Notes: generated by a model not told the origin, from the letters alone. Shown: positions 1-9,314, counted from the stretch's first letter. The stretch is DNA of 64,000 nucleotides from a bacterium (GCA_021372535.1 JAJFUH010000234.1:47038-111037); one strand, 5' to 3'. Numbers and translations are program-made.

Positions 1-480
1 GTGAAAATCCCTGGAAATATAGAGTACGAAGCCGATTATGGGGAGAAACGGATAATAATTCACATAGGCTATGTGCATGATCTCGCTGAGCCACGGGTGG
101 ATATGGCCTTCGAGCCAGAGCGTGGGATTGACGCCGCCGAATATGAATTCGTCTATCCGTTTCATCACAGGATCGGCGTCATGAGGATTCACAAAATGAA
201 CGAGATTGCCAAGGTTCTCGTACGCCAGAAGAACAATGATAATGGGCGCCCAGTTACGGATGATCTTTACAATCGTTATTCCTGATTTACGCGAGAGAAC
301 GGCAAGCCCGATGACGATCAGAAATGCGTTGATCATCGCGCGAACCATTATTGTCGGGCCTTTGATCCGGGTTCCGTACCTGAACGACAGCACGAGCAGA
401 AGCCCGAAAAAGATCAGACAGAGCACCTCCTCGGGATAGAGCCGCACACGGTATTTTTCAAGAAAAGGCTTGTCGATCAC
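1..480 (-). CDS. PAP2-like / inositol-phosphorylceramide-synthase-type membrane protein (3' truncated by window edge)
   Basis: This is a minus-strand frame that starts with GTG at 480, with AGGAAG a few bases upstream, and runs off the left edge after 160 codons. The visible part has two hydrophobic helices (near residues 18-32 and 50-65), a third near 78-90, then a loop containing LWLEGHIHPWLSEIMH followed by a further hydrophobic stretch. That arrangement resembles the N-terminal half of PAP2-superfamily lipid phosphatases of the Aur1/inositol-phosphorylceramide-synthase type. The conserved His-containing phosphatase motifs would lie beyond the edge, so activity cannot be judged. The plus-strand frame over the same bases is its shadow. 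Confidence 0.6.
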   Translation of the reverse strand, partial: MIDKPFLEKYRVRLYPEEVLCLIFFGLLLVLSFRYGTRIKGPTIMVRAMINAFLIVIGLAVLSRKSGITIVKIIRNWAPIIIVLLAYENLGNLVHFVNPHDADPVMKRIDEFIFGGVNPTLWLEGHIHPWLSEIMHIAYVNYYPFLPIIGFVLYISRDFH

Positions 481-544
481 TGGTCTTCCTGTATGGAGTG
501 GCTCTCAGCCCGGTCTGTTCATGCATTTCCATCCGTTTTCAACC

Positions 545-615
545 CTCACGCCCCAATTCCCCTCTTTCGCGTGCGGGAGAGGGGATGTCTCAAAGCGACA
601 GGGGTGAGTGAATAA
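545..615. repeat. CCCTCT/AGAGGGG palindromic intergenic repeat
   Basis: CCCCTCT and AGAGGGG are separated by about 12 bases and followed by a GGGGTGAGTG tail. Similar CTCTCCC-type inverted repeats recur in the gaps near 42915, 44705, 51284 and 55230. It lies between the divergently placed start of the PAP2-like gene and the end of the beta-helix gene and could also act as a transcription terminator, although no T-run follows. Confidence 0.5.
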
Positions 616-648
616 CAGGTGATACCCCGGAGTTCACTTCGGGGCAGG

Positions 649-2181
649 TCATTTTCCCTGATACTCATACGCCCCCAGATCGGGCGAAGCACCCGAGTAG
701 GGAAGACTCACACCCTGGCCCTGAGTCCATGACACCGGTCTGTCAACCGTGATGCGGTTCAGACTGTAATCGACAGCCTTTATGACTGCGGTCGTAGCCT
801 GACCTTCGAGCTGAATAGTGTCTCCCGCCTCTCCGGGAATTCCCCAGCCGTCGTAGAAAAAGCCGGCGTCATTCACCGTGAACGAAGTGCCCGTGGCCGA
901 AGCATCGGTAATGTTCGCCAGAAAAACGCCCCTGTCGACGCACGGGCTTCCGGGCTTCAGCCTGAAATCGGGAAGAGCCGGGTTCCCCGTGTCAGACGGG
1001 ATCGTACCATCCATGAAGCCGGGATCGCCCTCGTCTTTCCAGTTGTTGAAAATATTCTGCGGCCCGGCGTCACCATAGCCGGTTATCGATTTGCCGTCCA
1101 GGTTTGCATGGAGGATGTTGTTCACGATGATGTTTCCCGGCATGGGGCCGTTGCCCCAGTTTCCGAACGCTATTCCCCCTGTCCAGAAATGGTCGATTTC
1201 GCCGTTGTAGCCGTTATGATAGATCGTGTTGGAGTACACGTGGTTGTCGGTGGGATTGCTGACCGTCATGCTGGCAAAGGCTATTCCCGCGGCTCCGTTT
1301 GCATAGCACATGTTTCTTCTCACGATATTGCGCGGAGACCGCAGCACAAGGCCATTTGCGCCATTGTCGTCAGGAGGCAGACCCGCAAAGGCGAAACGAT
1401 TGTCTTCAAACAGGTTACGCTCGGCCATGGCGCCGATTGTCATCGCATTGCGGTTTCCACAACCGCCCACTCTGGCGCATTTCATCCATTCCTCATTGTG
1501 CAGATAGTTCTTTCTGACCACATTGTTCCTCCCGCAGATATGGAGAATATGGTGACCGCCGTAAAAGAACACATTGTTCTCGACAACGTTGAAGCTCGTG
1601 TCATCGGTCGTGCTCGAATCGTATCCGATATCGAGAACAGCGCCCTTGTCGTCGTCATCGCTGACCCAGCCGAACCGTGAGAAGGTGCAGTCGTGTATCC
1701 TGTTGAACGTGGAGTTGTCATGAACCCATGAACCCATCCAGGTTGTTTCGAGCTTGTTTTTGTCGAATGTACAGCGGCTGATGTCATTGTGATGGCCGTT
1801 CTCAATGATGAGGAACTGCTGGCAGTCATGAAAGTTGATTCCCTGCACCGAAATGAACGACCCGCCAACGATATGAATTGCATATCGAGTGCCCTCGACC
1901 GTCACCTGCTCATTATCGAAACAGGCATATGTTATTCTCTCCGTATCCGATTTTCCCGATCGGACCGGGGCAATATGACTTTCATAGACTCCGGCTCTCA
2001 AATACACCGTGTCGCCGGCCTGCACATAAGCATTCGCCGTGTCCAGCGCGCAGGGAGTCATGATGTTTGCCGATTGACTCCATGTCGCTGTGCCTGAAGG
2101 AGATACATAATGTTCGGCGGCAAAAAGACCGGATACCGTGATACCGAGAAATGCGACCATGCACAGAACTTTTTTCATCAT
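649..2181 (-). CDS. Secreted right-handed parallel beta-helix protein
   Basis: The ATG at 2181 (510 residues) is preferred over an upstream GTG because GAGG sits about six bases before it. A signal peptide (MMKKVLCMVAFLGITVSGLFA) is followed by a parallel beta-helix fold: repeated short units rich in N, G and V such as NVVENNVFFYGG, NVVRKNYLHNEE and NLFEDNRFAFAG, typical of PbH1/Beta_helix carbohydrate-active proteins. The early motif YVSPSGTATWSQ and the closing SPDLGAYEYQG are usual bookends of such exported proteins in FCB and planctomycete genomes. A polysaccharide lyase or hydrolase role is possible, but no catalytic residues can be assigned by eye. Confidence 0.75.
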   Translation of the reverse strand: MMKKVLCMVAFLGITVSGLFAAEHYVSPSGTATWSQSANIMTPCALDTANAYVQAGDTVYLRAGVYESHIAPVRSGKSDTERITYACFDNEQVTVEGTRYAIHIVGGSFISVQGINFHDCQQFLIIENGHHNDISRCTFDKNKLETTWMGSWVHDNSTFNRIHDCTFSRFGWVSDDDDKGAVLDIGYDSSTTDDTSFNVVENNVFFYGGHHILHICGRNNVVRKNYLHNEEWMKCARVGGCGNRNAMTIGAMAERNLFEDNRFAFAGLPPDDNGANGLVLRSPRNIVRRNMCYANGAAGIAFASMTVSNPTDNHVYSNTIYHNGYNGEIDHFWTGGIAFGNWGNGPMPGNIIVNNILHANLDGKSITGYGDAGPQNIFNNWKDEGDPGFMDGTIPSDTGNPALPDFRLKPGSPCVDRGVFLANITDASATGTSFTVNDAGFFYDGWGIPGEAGDTIQLEGQATTAVIKAVDYSLNRITVDRPVSWTQGQGVSLPYSGASPDLGAYEYQGK

Positions 2182-2279
2182 ACCAGTCCTCACATTTCCC
2201 CGTTCATCATCGACCTTTGGCTTTTTTGAAAAACTTCAGGACAAGACAATAGTATTCACACAATGCGGGAGCGGGATTA

Positions 2280-3437
2280 TCACCATTTCTCGCGGCGTTC
2301 ATCGACATCGATGATACGGATATACGACTGCTCATATTCGGTGACAAGCTCGAGGATGCCGTCGCTGTCGACATCGATAAGGTAGAGGCGGTCGCCGAGC
2401 GGTATGTCGCTTTCCCATTTGACATTCTTGAACTTCGAGCTCAGAATCGTACCGGAATTGAGAATGATTTCAACTTCCGGATCGGTGTCCACATTGCCGA
2501 TAACCATATCGGTCGCCGTGTAAACCTGCGTTGAGGTCCATTCCTCGAACTGGGATTTGGGATCGAACTGTACGAGCTTGCCGGGGAGACCGGGTTTATT
2601 GGCGATGAAGAGTATCTCTTTCTGGGGATCGTCATCGATATTTGCCACGATCATGCAGCTTATCCCGAGGTAGGTCTGCTCGGGCGTTCTGTACTTGAGA
2701 TCATGGTTCCTGTATCCGTAAATGAAGATATTGCCCTGCGTGGTATAAGCCACAATTTCGGGCTCGCCGTCGCTGTCGATATCATCCACGAAAATACCGC
2801 GAACAGGCGCAGTGAGCGGGGGGCTTTTCCATATTTCCTTGAAATTGCCGTCATTATCGGCCTCGAGCTGACGGATGAATCCTTTTTCCTCGCCGTAAAC
2901 GATACCCCGCAGGTTAAAATCATCGTCAATGATGGTTTTCATAGTCCGGAGATTGGCTATGGGAACATTGTAAATCGACAGCTCCTCCCTGACAAGTTCG
3001 GATTTTCTGGTCTGAACGGCCGTTCTTCGTGTTCCGGGAGTTTTTGCCGGGGATTCGGCCGTTTTACCGGAATCGGCCGGAGCCAGTACGGGAGTTGTTT
3101 CTGCTTCCTGTGATTCCTCCTCTTTTCCCGGCTCCTTCTGCTGAGGAGTGGTCCCGACAGGCTTTTTTTCCCGTACGATACCATCCGGGGCGCCCTTTAT
3201 GGGTTTTTCCGGTGTGATGATATTTTTTGGAAGCGGGAACGGCAGCTCACCGGCCTTTTCTTCCTCTTTCGGGGCAGTATCATCCTTTTCCTTTGTGTTT
3301 TCCCTGTTTTGGGCGATGTACAAGACGGACGACTGCTGCTCCGGCGAATCGTGAGCGGGTGATATTCCTTTTTCCTGAGCGGGGGTTGACAGCGGGAGCA
3401 TGAGCCAGGCAAGTACCGCTCCAAACAACATATTCAT
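2280..3437 (-). CDS. Exported protein with FG-GAP/VCBS-like repeats and a long low-complexity linker
   Basis: It starts at an ATG with GGAGGAG seven bases upstream. A signal peptide (residues 1-20, ending TPAQ) is followed by about 130 residues rich in E, K, P and T (a disordered linker). From about residue 150 there are repeated units with D-x-D-x-D-x-x-x-E/I acidic loops: DDIDSDGEPEIVAY, NIDDDPQKEILFI, NVDTDPEVEIIL, DVDSDGILELVTEY. These calcium-loop-like units match integrin-type FG-GAP/VCBS beta-propeller blades, but only about five are present, fewer than a usual seven-blade propeller. Function is unknown; an extracellular adhesion or polysaccharide-binding role is an inference. Its upstream neighbours are larC and larB. 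Confidence 0.65.
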   Translation of the reverse strand: MNMLFGAVLAWLMLPLSTPAQEKGISPAHDSPEQQSSVLYIAQNRENTKEKDDTAPKEEEKAGELPFPLPKNIITPEKPIKGAPDGIVREKKPVGTTPQQKEPGKEEESQEAETTPVLAPADSGKTAESPAKTPGTRRTAVQTRKSELVREELSIYNVPIANLRTMKTIIDDDFNLRGIVYGEEKGFIRQLEADNDGNFKEIWKSPPLTAPVRGIFVDDIDSDGEPEIVAYTTQGNIFIYGYRNHDLKYRTPEQTYLGISCMIVANIDDDPQKEILFIANKPGLPGKLVQFDPKSQFEEWTSTQVYTATDMVIGNVDTDPEVEIILNSGTILSSKFKNVKWESDIPLGDRLYLIDVDSDGILELVTEYEQSYIRIIDVDERREKW

Positions 3438-3607
3438 AACAGACTCCTCCGGTGAATCGTTCAGCTATCGGCAGCGAGCTTCCGGCATTCGGAAAAATAC
3501 AGCAGACAAAGAATTTCTGCCGGCAGTATCACTGCACCGTATACATGTGGTGTGTGTAAACTCTACCTGTCAATAGCTGTCGTTCGCTGGCATGCTCCTT
3601 TTTACGA

Positions 3608-4768
3608 TCAGGAAGGTGTACACTTCCGTATGATGTCATAGACGGTCATGAGCGGAATGTTTCTTTCACGGGCGATGCGTGCGCAGTCGTCATATTCCGG
3701 AGCGCACCGTTCCGAGCCGCCGATATATGCTGTTTTTACCCGCACGGGGCCGAATTCGGTCTGGACTGTTCCGGCCTTGCGGTCGAGAACCTTTCTCATG
3801 ACCCTGCTGATCCGGACGCCGAGGGTAGTCGTTTCGGAAAAAAGCATCGAGACCATGGTGTCTTTGAGGGAATCGTCCGTGAGAATACTGAGCAGTGTCC
3901 CGGGACGCCCTTTTTTCATGAATATAGAACACATATACACATCTTTGGCACCCGCGGCAAGCAGTTTTTCGGTAAGATACCCGAAAATCTCGGGATTCAT
4001 GTTATCGATGTTGGTTTCGATCAGAACTGAATGGTCTTCGTTTGCGGAATGGGTAACGCTGCCGATGGATATCCTGAGCACGTTCGGAAATGCCTGGCTC
4101 TCCCTCGTCCCCGCGCCGTATCCGGCCGTTTCAGCCACAAAGTTGTCGAGCGCGCCGTACGAGGATGCAAGCGTCGTTATAATTGCCGCCCCGGTGGGAG
4201 TTGTCAGCTCGCCTGTACGGTCGGTACGAACCACGGGGATACCCTTTGTCAGCTCCACGACAGCCGGGACGGGAACCGGCATGACACCGTGCGCGCAGGT
4301 AACCGTGCCCGTGCCGAAACTGAGCGGAGTCGAAACAACCGTGCCAACGCCGAAATAGTCGAGACCGATGCAGGCTCCCACGACATCGACGATTGCATCG
4401 AGCGCGCCGACCTCGTGAAAATGGATTTTCTCGGGGGTCGTGTCATGCACCTTCGCTTCGGCTTCGGCGAGACGGGTAAATATACTGACCGCCCGTTCCT
4501 TGATTCCGCTCGAAAGAGTGCTCGATTCGATGATATTCCTTATATGTGAAAGGTGACGGTGTTCGTGCTGATGACCGGTGATGACATCCACATGGACAGC
4601 CGCGATACCGGCGCGCATCACCTGTTCCTGTTTCAGCTCGAAACCGCCGACACCCAATTTTTCCAGTTCCGCCGTGAGCACATCGAGCGGCATGCCGCCC
4701 GCAACAAGCGCTCCCAGAATCATATCTCCCGAAATCCCGAACATGCAGTCAAAATAAGCAGTTTTCAT
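3608..4768 (-). CDS. larC: Nickel pincer cofactor biosynthesis protein LarC
   Basis: LarC inserts nickel into pyridinium-3,5-bisthiocarboxylic acid mononucleotide, the last step of nickel-pincer cofactor synthesis for lactate racemase-type enzymes. The start MKTAYFDCMFGISGDMILGAL is the family's typical N-terminus, followed by a His-rich stretch (GHQHEHRHLSH) likely to bind metal and by the conserved ETNIDNMNPEIFGYL region in the C-terminal half. At 386 residues it is a single unbroken frame, unlike the split larC1/larC2 of Lactobacillus plantarum. larB lies 12 bases upstream on the same strand. No larA (racemase) or larE (sulfur transferase) is present in this window. Confidence 0.93.
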   Translation of the reverse strand: MKTAYFDCMFGISGDMILGALVAGGMPLDVLTAELEKLGVGGFELKQEQVMRAGIAAVHVDVITGHQHEHRHLSHIRNIIESSTLSSGIKERAVSIFTRLAEAEAKVHDTTPEKIHFHEVGALDAIVDVVGACIGLDYFGVGTVVSTPLSFGTGTVTCAHGVMPVPVPAVVELTKGIPVVRTDRTGELTTPTGAAIITTLASSYGALDNFVAETAGYGAGTRESQAFPNVLRISIGSVTHSANEDHSVLIETNIDNMNPEIFGYLTEKLLAAGAKDVYMCSIFMKKGRPGTLLSILTDDSLKDTMVSMLFSETTTLGVRISRVMRKVLDRKAGTVQTEFGPVRVKTAYIGGSERCAPEYDDCARIARERNIPLMTVYDIIRKCTPS

Positions 4769-4780
4769 TTAACCCCCGGA

Positions 4781-5554
4781 TCAAGTACGTTTACCGGACA
4801 GTCCCGTCCGGTTGATGAGGCTTGCGGCATATCCCGCCCCGAAGCCGTTGTCGATATTGACCACTGTAACTCCCGAAGCGCACGAGTTGAGCATGGTGAG
4901 GAGCGCAGCGAGGCCGTTAAAGGAGGCGCCGTACCCGACACTGGTCGGACAGGCGACAACCGGTATATCCACAAGCCCGCCGACAACGCTCGCCAGCGCG
5001 CCTTCCATACCGGCGACCACAACGATGCAGGACGCCGACATGATGATATTACGCCGCGCGAGCAGGCGATGAATACCCGCTACGCCGACATCATAGAGAG
5101 ATTTTACATCATTTTTCATGGCGCGGGCTGTAACGACCGCTTCCTCGGCCACGGGGAGGTCGGATGTGCCTGCCGAAATCACGAGTATGGTGCCATGCGT
5201 CGATTCGTGGGCCGGTTCGGGCATTCCGACCACGAAGGTACGGGCGAGGTCGTTCCGGTATTCCCCGGGAAACCGCGCGTCAAGGGCATCGAGCGCTTGC
5301 CCGGATAATCTTGTGGCAAGGACGACGCTCTCGTGCTTCACGATTTCCTCTGCGATACGGACGATCTGATCGGTGGTTTTGTTCTGACCGAAAATGACTT
5401 CAGGGAAACCCTGCCGCCTGCTCCGGTGATGATCGACATTGGCGAAGCCCAGGTCGCCGAAATAATGTGACTCGATGAGCTTCTCCGCTTCTTCGACGGT
5501 TAATCCGCCGGAATGGAGCTGCTCCAGGATCGATTGTATCTCGCTCTGTTTCAT
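4781..5554 (-). CDS. larB: Nickel pincer cofactor biosynthesis protein LarB
   Basis: LarB carboxylates nicotinic acid adenine dinucleotide and hydrolyses it to start pincer cofactor synthesis. The 257-residue protein has the short helical N-terminus (LHSGGLTVEEAEKLIES) and a C-terminal PurE-like (AIR carboxylase-like) domain with GTSDLPVAEEAVVTARAM and CPTSVGYGASFNGLAALLTML. Its ATG overlaps the dusB stop in an ATGA junction and larC follows after 12 bases, so dusB-larB-larC are probably cotranscribed. The pairing with larC makes the assignment firm. Confidence 0.93.
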   Translation of the reverse strand: MKQSEIQSILEQLHSGGLTVEEAEKLIESHYFGDLGFANVDHHRSRRQGFPEVIFGQNKTTDQIVRIAEEIVKHESVVLATRLSGQALDALDARFPGEYRNDLARTFVVGMPEPAHESTHGTILVISAGTSDLPVAEEAVVTARAMKNDVKSLYDVGVAGIHRLLARRNIIMSASCIVVVAGMEGALASVVGGLVDIPVVACPTSVGYGASFNGLAALLTMLNSCASGVTVVNIDNGFGAGYAASLINRTGLSGKRT

Positions 5555-6570
5555 GATTCCACCACTTCGGTATGTGTGTGATCGATTGTTACCATTTTCT
5601 CCAGTGATTCAAGAAATGCCGCGACAGTCCGCCTGACCTCGTCCGCTGTTCCGGCGCGGAAAACCTCCTGACGGAACCGCGCGCCGTCATGAACCCCCCG
5701 CGAGTACCACCCGAAAAATTTCCGCATGTTGAGAACGGCGAACCGCTCGCTCACTTCTTCCGAGAGCACATCGAGCTGACGGAGCGCCACGGTGAGCCGT
5801 TCCGCGATATCCGGAATACCGGCTGCTTCACCGCCACCAAGCACCGCGGCGACATCGCGGAAAATCCATGGATTCCCGAGCGCAGCCCTTCCGATCATGA
5901 CCGAATCGGCGCCCGTTTCCCCGAGCATGCGCAGGGCATCGGCCGGTGTCCTGATATCCCCGGAACCGATCACGGGGACGGAGACCTTTTCCTTCACGGC
6001 CCTGATGACTCCCCAGTCAGCATCGCCGCCAAATCCCTGGCTTCGGGTCCTCGGATGCACGATAATTCCCTGTGCTCCGGCGTCCTCGCAGACCTGCGCA
6101 ACTTCCACCGCGTTGATGCTTCCGTTATCCCAGCCCGACCGTATCTTCACCGTTACGGGGACACGCGAAACCGCGGTTACCGCCCCGACGACGGCGCGGA
6201 GAAGATCGGGATTCCGCATCAGAGCGGAGCCTGCGCCCCGGGCGATCACTTTTTTCACCGGACATCCGGCGTTTATATCGATAAAATCAGGCCCGAGCTC
6301 CTGAGCCCGTCGAACCGCCTCGGCCATATATGACGGATCGGCGCCGAAAAACTGGAATCCGACGGGACGTTCGGATTCATGGAATCTGAGAAACCGCGCG
6401 GTCTTGTCCCCCGGCTTGCTGCGAACGTATCCATCGGAGGATATCATCTCGGTCATGACCGGCCGTGCACCGTATTTGGCGCAGATGCGCCGGTACACGG
6501 AGTCGGTTACACCGGCGAGCGGGGCGAGCGCGGCATGGGTCCGGGTGAATATGTCATGTATCGATTTCAT
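5551..6570 (-). CDS. dusB: tRNA-dihydrouridine synthase (DusB family)
   Basis: This FMN-dependent enzyme reduces uridine in tRNA to dihydrouridine. The 339-residue TIM-barrel frame shows the expected motifs: APLAGVTDSVYRRIC near residue 17, DINAGCPVKKV with the catalytic Cys, VKIRSGWD, a conserved IIVHPRTRSQGF, and the phosphate-binding VIGSGDIRTPADALRM and GRAALGNPWIF near the C-terminus. Length and motifs fit DusB better than DusA or DusC. It overlaps larB by four bases; the 126-base gap to rimO upstream carries a palindromic repeat, so it may have its own promoter. Confidence 0.92.
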   Translation of the reverse strand: MKSIHDIFTRTHAALAPLAGVTDSVYRRICAKYGARPVMTEMISSDGYVRSKPGDKTARFLRFHESERPVGFQFFGADPSYMAEAVRRAQELGPDFIDINAGCPVKKVIARGAGSALMRNPDLLRAVVGAVTAVSRVPVTVKIRSGWDNGSINAVEVAQVCEDAGAQGIIVHPRTRSQGFGGDADWGVIRAVKEKVSVPVIGSGDIRTPADALRMLGETGADSVMIGRAALGNPWIFRDVAAVLGGGEAAGIPDIAERLTVALRQLDVLSEEVSERFAVLNMRKFFGWYSRGVHDGARFRQEVFRAGTADEVRRTVAAFLESLEKMVTIDHTHTEVVES

Positions 6571-6586
6571 GAATAAGCCTTATATC

Positions 6587-6694
6587 GTTTTAACCCGATC
6601 TGTTTGCACGATTCAATGGAATACGGACTCACACAGATCGGGATTTCGTATCTTGCCGATGTAACATTGTAGGGGTAATTCATGAATTACCCCT
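6587..6694 (-). repeat. Dispersed repeat family A, copy 1 (perfect 24-bp palindrome plus tail)
   Basis: Bases 6671-6694 form a perfect palindrome, AGGGGTAATTCA followed by its complement. Next to it is GATGTAACATTGT and then an 85-base tail ending in a complement of GATCGGGTTAAA. Copies in the opposite orientation lie at 14636-14677 and 23926-23964; tail-only fragments occur near 34066-34112 and 50788-50858. In this copy the palindrome starts three bases before the rimO stop side of the gap. Confidence 0.8.
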
Positions 6695-6696
6695 GC

Positions 6697-8019
6697 TTAA
6701 TCCTTTACCACCTCACCGGCAAGGTCATACGGCCCCGACCCGGTAATCCGCACACGGCAGAAAACACAATCTTCGGGGACTCCGCTGTCAACCGTGACGG
6801 TACAGTCGACATCGGGAGCGTCCATGTACGTCCGGCCTTCCGCCGCACCGGTTTCGGGGTCAACGCTGTCAACGATCATATCGAATTCATGCCCGGCGAG
6901 GGATTCATGAAACTGCCCCGATACCATCGACTGAGCTTCCATGAGGATTTCATACCGTTCCGCGGCGATTTCTTCGGTGACACGGTCATCCATCAGCGCT
7001 GCTCCGGTTCCCTCCTCGGGGGAATACACGAACGCGCCGAGACGCTCGAAACGGCTTTCACGCACAAAATCGAGAAGCTCGCCGAAATCCTCGCCGGTCT
7101 CGCCGGGAAATCCCACGATGAGCGAGGTTCTCAGCACAACTCCATCGATGCGCCCCCTTATTTTTCCGAGGAGTGCACGGATGTGGGCAGGGTCGGTCCG
7201 CCTTCCCATGCGTTCGAGCACCCGTCCGGAAATATGCTGAACGGGTATGTCGATATAGGGGAGCACCTTCGGTAAACCGTTCACGGCGTCGATCAATTCA
7301 TCGGTGAAATGAGCCGGATGGGTGTACATGAGCCGTATCCAGTCGGCGCCTTCGATATCCGAAAGGCGGCGGAGTAAACCGGGCAGCGTTTTTCCGCCGA
7401 GGTCGGAACCGTATCGTGTGGTGTCCTGCCCGATCAGGATCAGCTCGCGGGTTCCGAGGGACACGAGCTCCTCCGCATCGCGGATTATATCGTCTTCGGG
7501 AACGCTCCTGTAAGGACCTCGTATGAGGGGTATGGTGCAGTACGAACAGCGGTTGTCGCACCCTTCGGAAATTTTGAGATAAGCGGTGTACGGCGGGCCG
7601 GTCACCACGCGTGAGTAGACCGATTCACCCTGTTCACCACGGCCGAGAAGCTCGAGACAGAGCGCGGGAATCCGGTCACGGTCTGCCAGCCCGACGATGG
7701 CATCAGCCTCGGTGAGCTCACGTTCGAGCTCGTCACGGTGCCTCTCGGCAAGACAGCCTGCCACGACGAGGGCGCGGAGGTTGCCGGTATGCTTGTATCC
7801 GGCGACGGACAGGATGGCGTCGATCGATTCCTCGCGGGCGTCGCCGATGAATCCGCAGGTGTTGACCACGATGACCTCGGCCTCTTCTTCGGGAACGATC
7901 TCGAATCCCCGTGAGACAAGGCCTCCCATGATACATTCGGAATCGACCTGGTTCATGGGACATCCGAGGGTGACGAGGGCGGCTCTGGGCGGTGTTGCTG
8001 GCTGGGTCATCTCCGTCAA
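6697..8019 (-). CDS. rimO: Ribosomal protein S12 methylthiotransferase RimO
   Basis: This radical-SAM enzyme methylthiolates the conserved aspartate of ribosomal protein S12. Three domains are visible: an N-terminal UPF0004 domain (LGCPMNQVDSE, VVNTCGFIGDAREESID, VVAGCLAERH giving three Fe-S cysteines), a radical-SAM core with CDNRCSYC (CxxxCxxC) and a C-terminal TRAM domain (about residues 370-437). IPLIRGPYRS and GQDTTRYG are typical of RimO rather than MiaB. The 440-residue frame starts with TTG at 8019, with AGGAAG five bases upstream and overlapping the thiC stop by four bases; an ATG three codons later is possible but has no properly spaced ribosome-binding site. Confidence 0.93.
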   Translation of the reverse strand: MTEMTQPATPPRAALVTLGCPMNQVDSECIMGGLVSRGFEIVPEEEAEVIVVNTCGFIGDAREESIDAILSVAGYKHTGNLRALVVAGCLAERHRDELERELTEADAIVGLADRDRIPALCLELLGRGEQGESVYSRVVTGPPYTAYLKISEGCDNRCSYCTIPLIRGPYRSVPEDDIIRDAEELVSLGTRELILIGQDTTRYGSDLGGKTLPGLLRRLSDIEGADWIRLMYTHPAHFTDELIDAVNGLPKVLPYIDIPVQHISGRVLERMGRRTDPAHIRALLGKIRGRIDGVVLRTSLIVGFPGETGEDFGELLDFVRESRFERLGAFVYSPEEGTGAALMDDRVTEEIAAERYEILMEAQSMVSGQFHESLAGHEFDMIVDSVDPETGAAEGRTYMDAPDVDCTVTVDSGVPEDCVFCRVRITGSGPYDLAGEVVKD

Positions 8020-9314
8020 TTCTTCCTTGTAACTCCGAGAACATCGCCGATTTTACGCATTGCGCAGAATTCGCCGCACATGGTGCAGAGATGCTCGTCA
8101 TGAGGCGGGTTCGAGGACCGGATGCTCCGGGCATGACCGGGATCGACACTCAGCTCGTACATATGCTCCCAGTCGAGGTTCTTGCGGGCCTCGCTCATAC
8201 GGTCGTCCCAGTCGCGTGCTCCCGGATATCCCCGGGCAATATCGGCTGCATGGGCGGCGATCCGTGAGGCGATGACACCCTGTTTGACATCCTCCTTTTT
8301 CGGGAGACAGAGATGCTCCGACGGTGTCACATAGCAGAGAAAATCGGCGCCGTACATACCTGCGAGCGCTCCGCCGATTGCGGCGGTGATATGGTCGTAC
8401 CCCGGCGCAACATCGGTCACGAGCGGGCCGAGAACATAAAAGGGAGCGTTGCGGCACAGGTTTTTCATGATCTTAATGTTGGTTTCCACCTGATCGAGCG
8501 GGACATGTCCGGGACCCTCGACCATGGCGAGTACTCCGGCGTGTCGGGCACGGTCGACGAGTTCGCCGAGCACGATGAGCTCGCTGATCTGCGAACGGTC
8601 GGTGGCATCGGCAAGACAACCCGGCCTGAGCCCGTCTCCGAGGGACAGCACGGCATCGTACCGGCCGGTTATGTCGAGCAGACGGTCGTATTCGGCGTAG
8701 AGGGGGTTTTCCTTTTCGTTATAGAGCATCCACTCGACGAGAAATGCCCCGCCGCGGGATACCACATCGGTCAGCCGTCCCTGCTCACGAATGCGCTCGA
8801 CAACGGCGCGGGTGACTCCGCAGTGAACGGTGATAAAATCGACACCCTGGGCGAGCTGATCCTCGATGATGCCGAAGAAATCGTCCGCGGTCATATGCAC
8901 CATGCCCTTGCGGTTATGGGCTGCCCAGACCCCGGCCTCGTAAATCGGCACAGTCCCCACGGGAACCCGGACGGTTTCGAGAATCCTCCGCCGCGTTCCG
9001 GCAATATCCCCGCCTGTGGACAGGTCCATGATCGTATCGGCGCCATACTCGACAGCGCAGAGAGCCTTTTCCACTTCCTCCTCGATCGAGGAGGCATCGG
9101 AGGATGTCCCGATGTTGGCGTTTACCTTGATTCTGAGCCCGGCGCCTATGGCGAGGGGATTCACCTTTCTGACCGCACTCGTGCACAGGGTGATCTCGCC
9201 CGCAGCGACACCATCACGGATACAGTCGGGGGTCGTGTGCTCGTCATGGGCAATCCGGACGAACTCGTCGGGAGTCTCGCCTTTCCGCGCCCGTTCCATA
9301 CGGGTCATAGACAT
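8016..9314 (-). CDS. thiC: Phosphomethylpyrimidine synthase ThiC (short form)
   Basis: ThiC is a non-canonical radical-SAM enzyme that converts 5-aminoimidazole ribotide to the thiamine pyrimidine HMP-P. I start it at ATG 9314 (432 residues, MSMTRMERARKGETP) because AAAGG lies eight bases upstream and homologues begin there; the frame is open for 27 more codons. Conserved segments include NANIGTSSD, ADTIMDLSTGG, PVGTVPIYEAG, FITVHCGV, SRGGAF and EGPGHVPLDQ. The C-terminal cluster motif reads CTMCGEFC, that is CX2CX3C, one residue shorter than the published CX2CX4C. Benzimidazole synthase paralogues (BzaF) are an alternative. No TPP riboswitch is visible upstream. Confidence 0.87.
   Translation of the reverse strand: MSMTRMERARKGETPDEFVRIAHDEHTTPDCIRDGVAAGEITLCTSAVRKVNPLAIGAGLRIKVNANIGTSSDASSIEEEVEKALCAVEYGADTIMDLSTGGDIAGTRRRILETVRVPVGTVPIYEAGVWAAHNRKGMVHMTADDFFGIIEDQLAQGVDFITVHCGVTRAVVERIREQGRLTDVVSRGGAFLVEWMLYNEKENPLYAEYDRLLDITGRYDAVLSLGDGLRPGCLADATDRSQISELIVLGELVDRARHAGVLAMVEGPGHVPLDQVETNIKIMKNLCRNAPFYVLGPLVTDVAPGYDHITAAIGGALAGMYGADFLCYVTPSEHLCLPKKEDVKQGVIASRIAAHAADIARGYPGARDWDDRMSEARKNLDWEHMYELSVDPGHARSIRSSNPPHDEHLCTMCGEFCAMRKIGDVLGVTRKN

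Noticed and set aside
1-285. Plus-strand 94-codon frame at the left edge
   Set aside because: Shadow of the minus-strand PAP2-like frame, which has a proper start and membrane helices.
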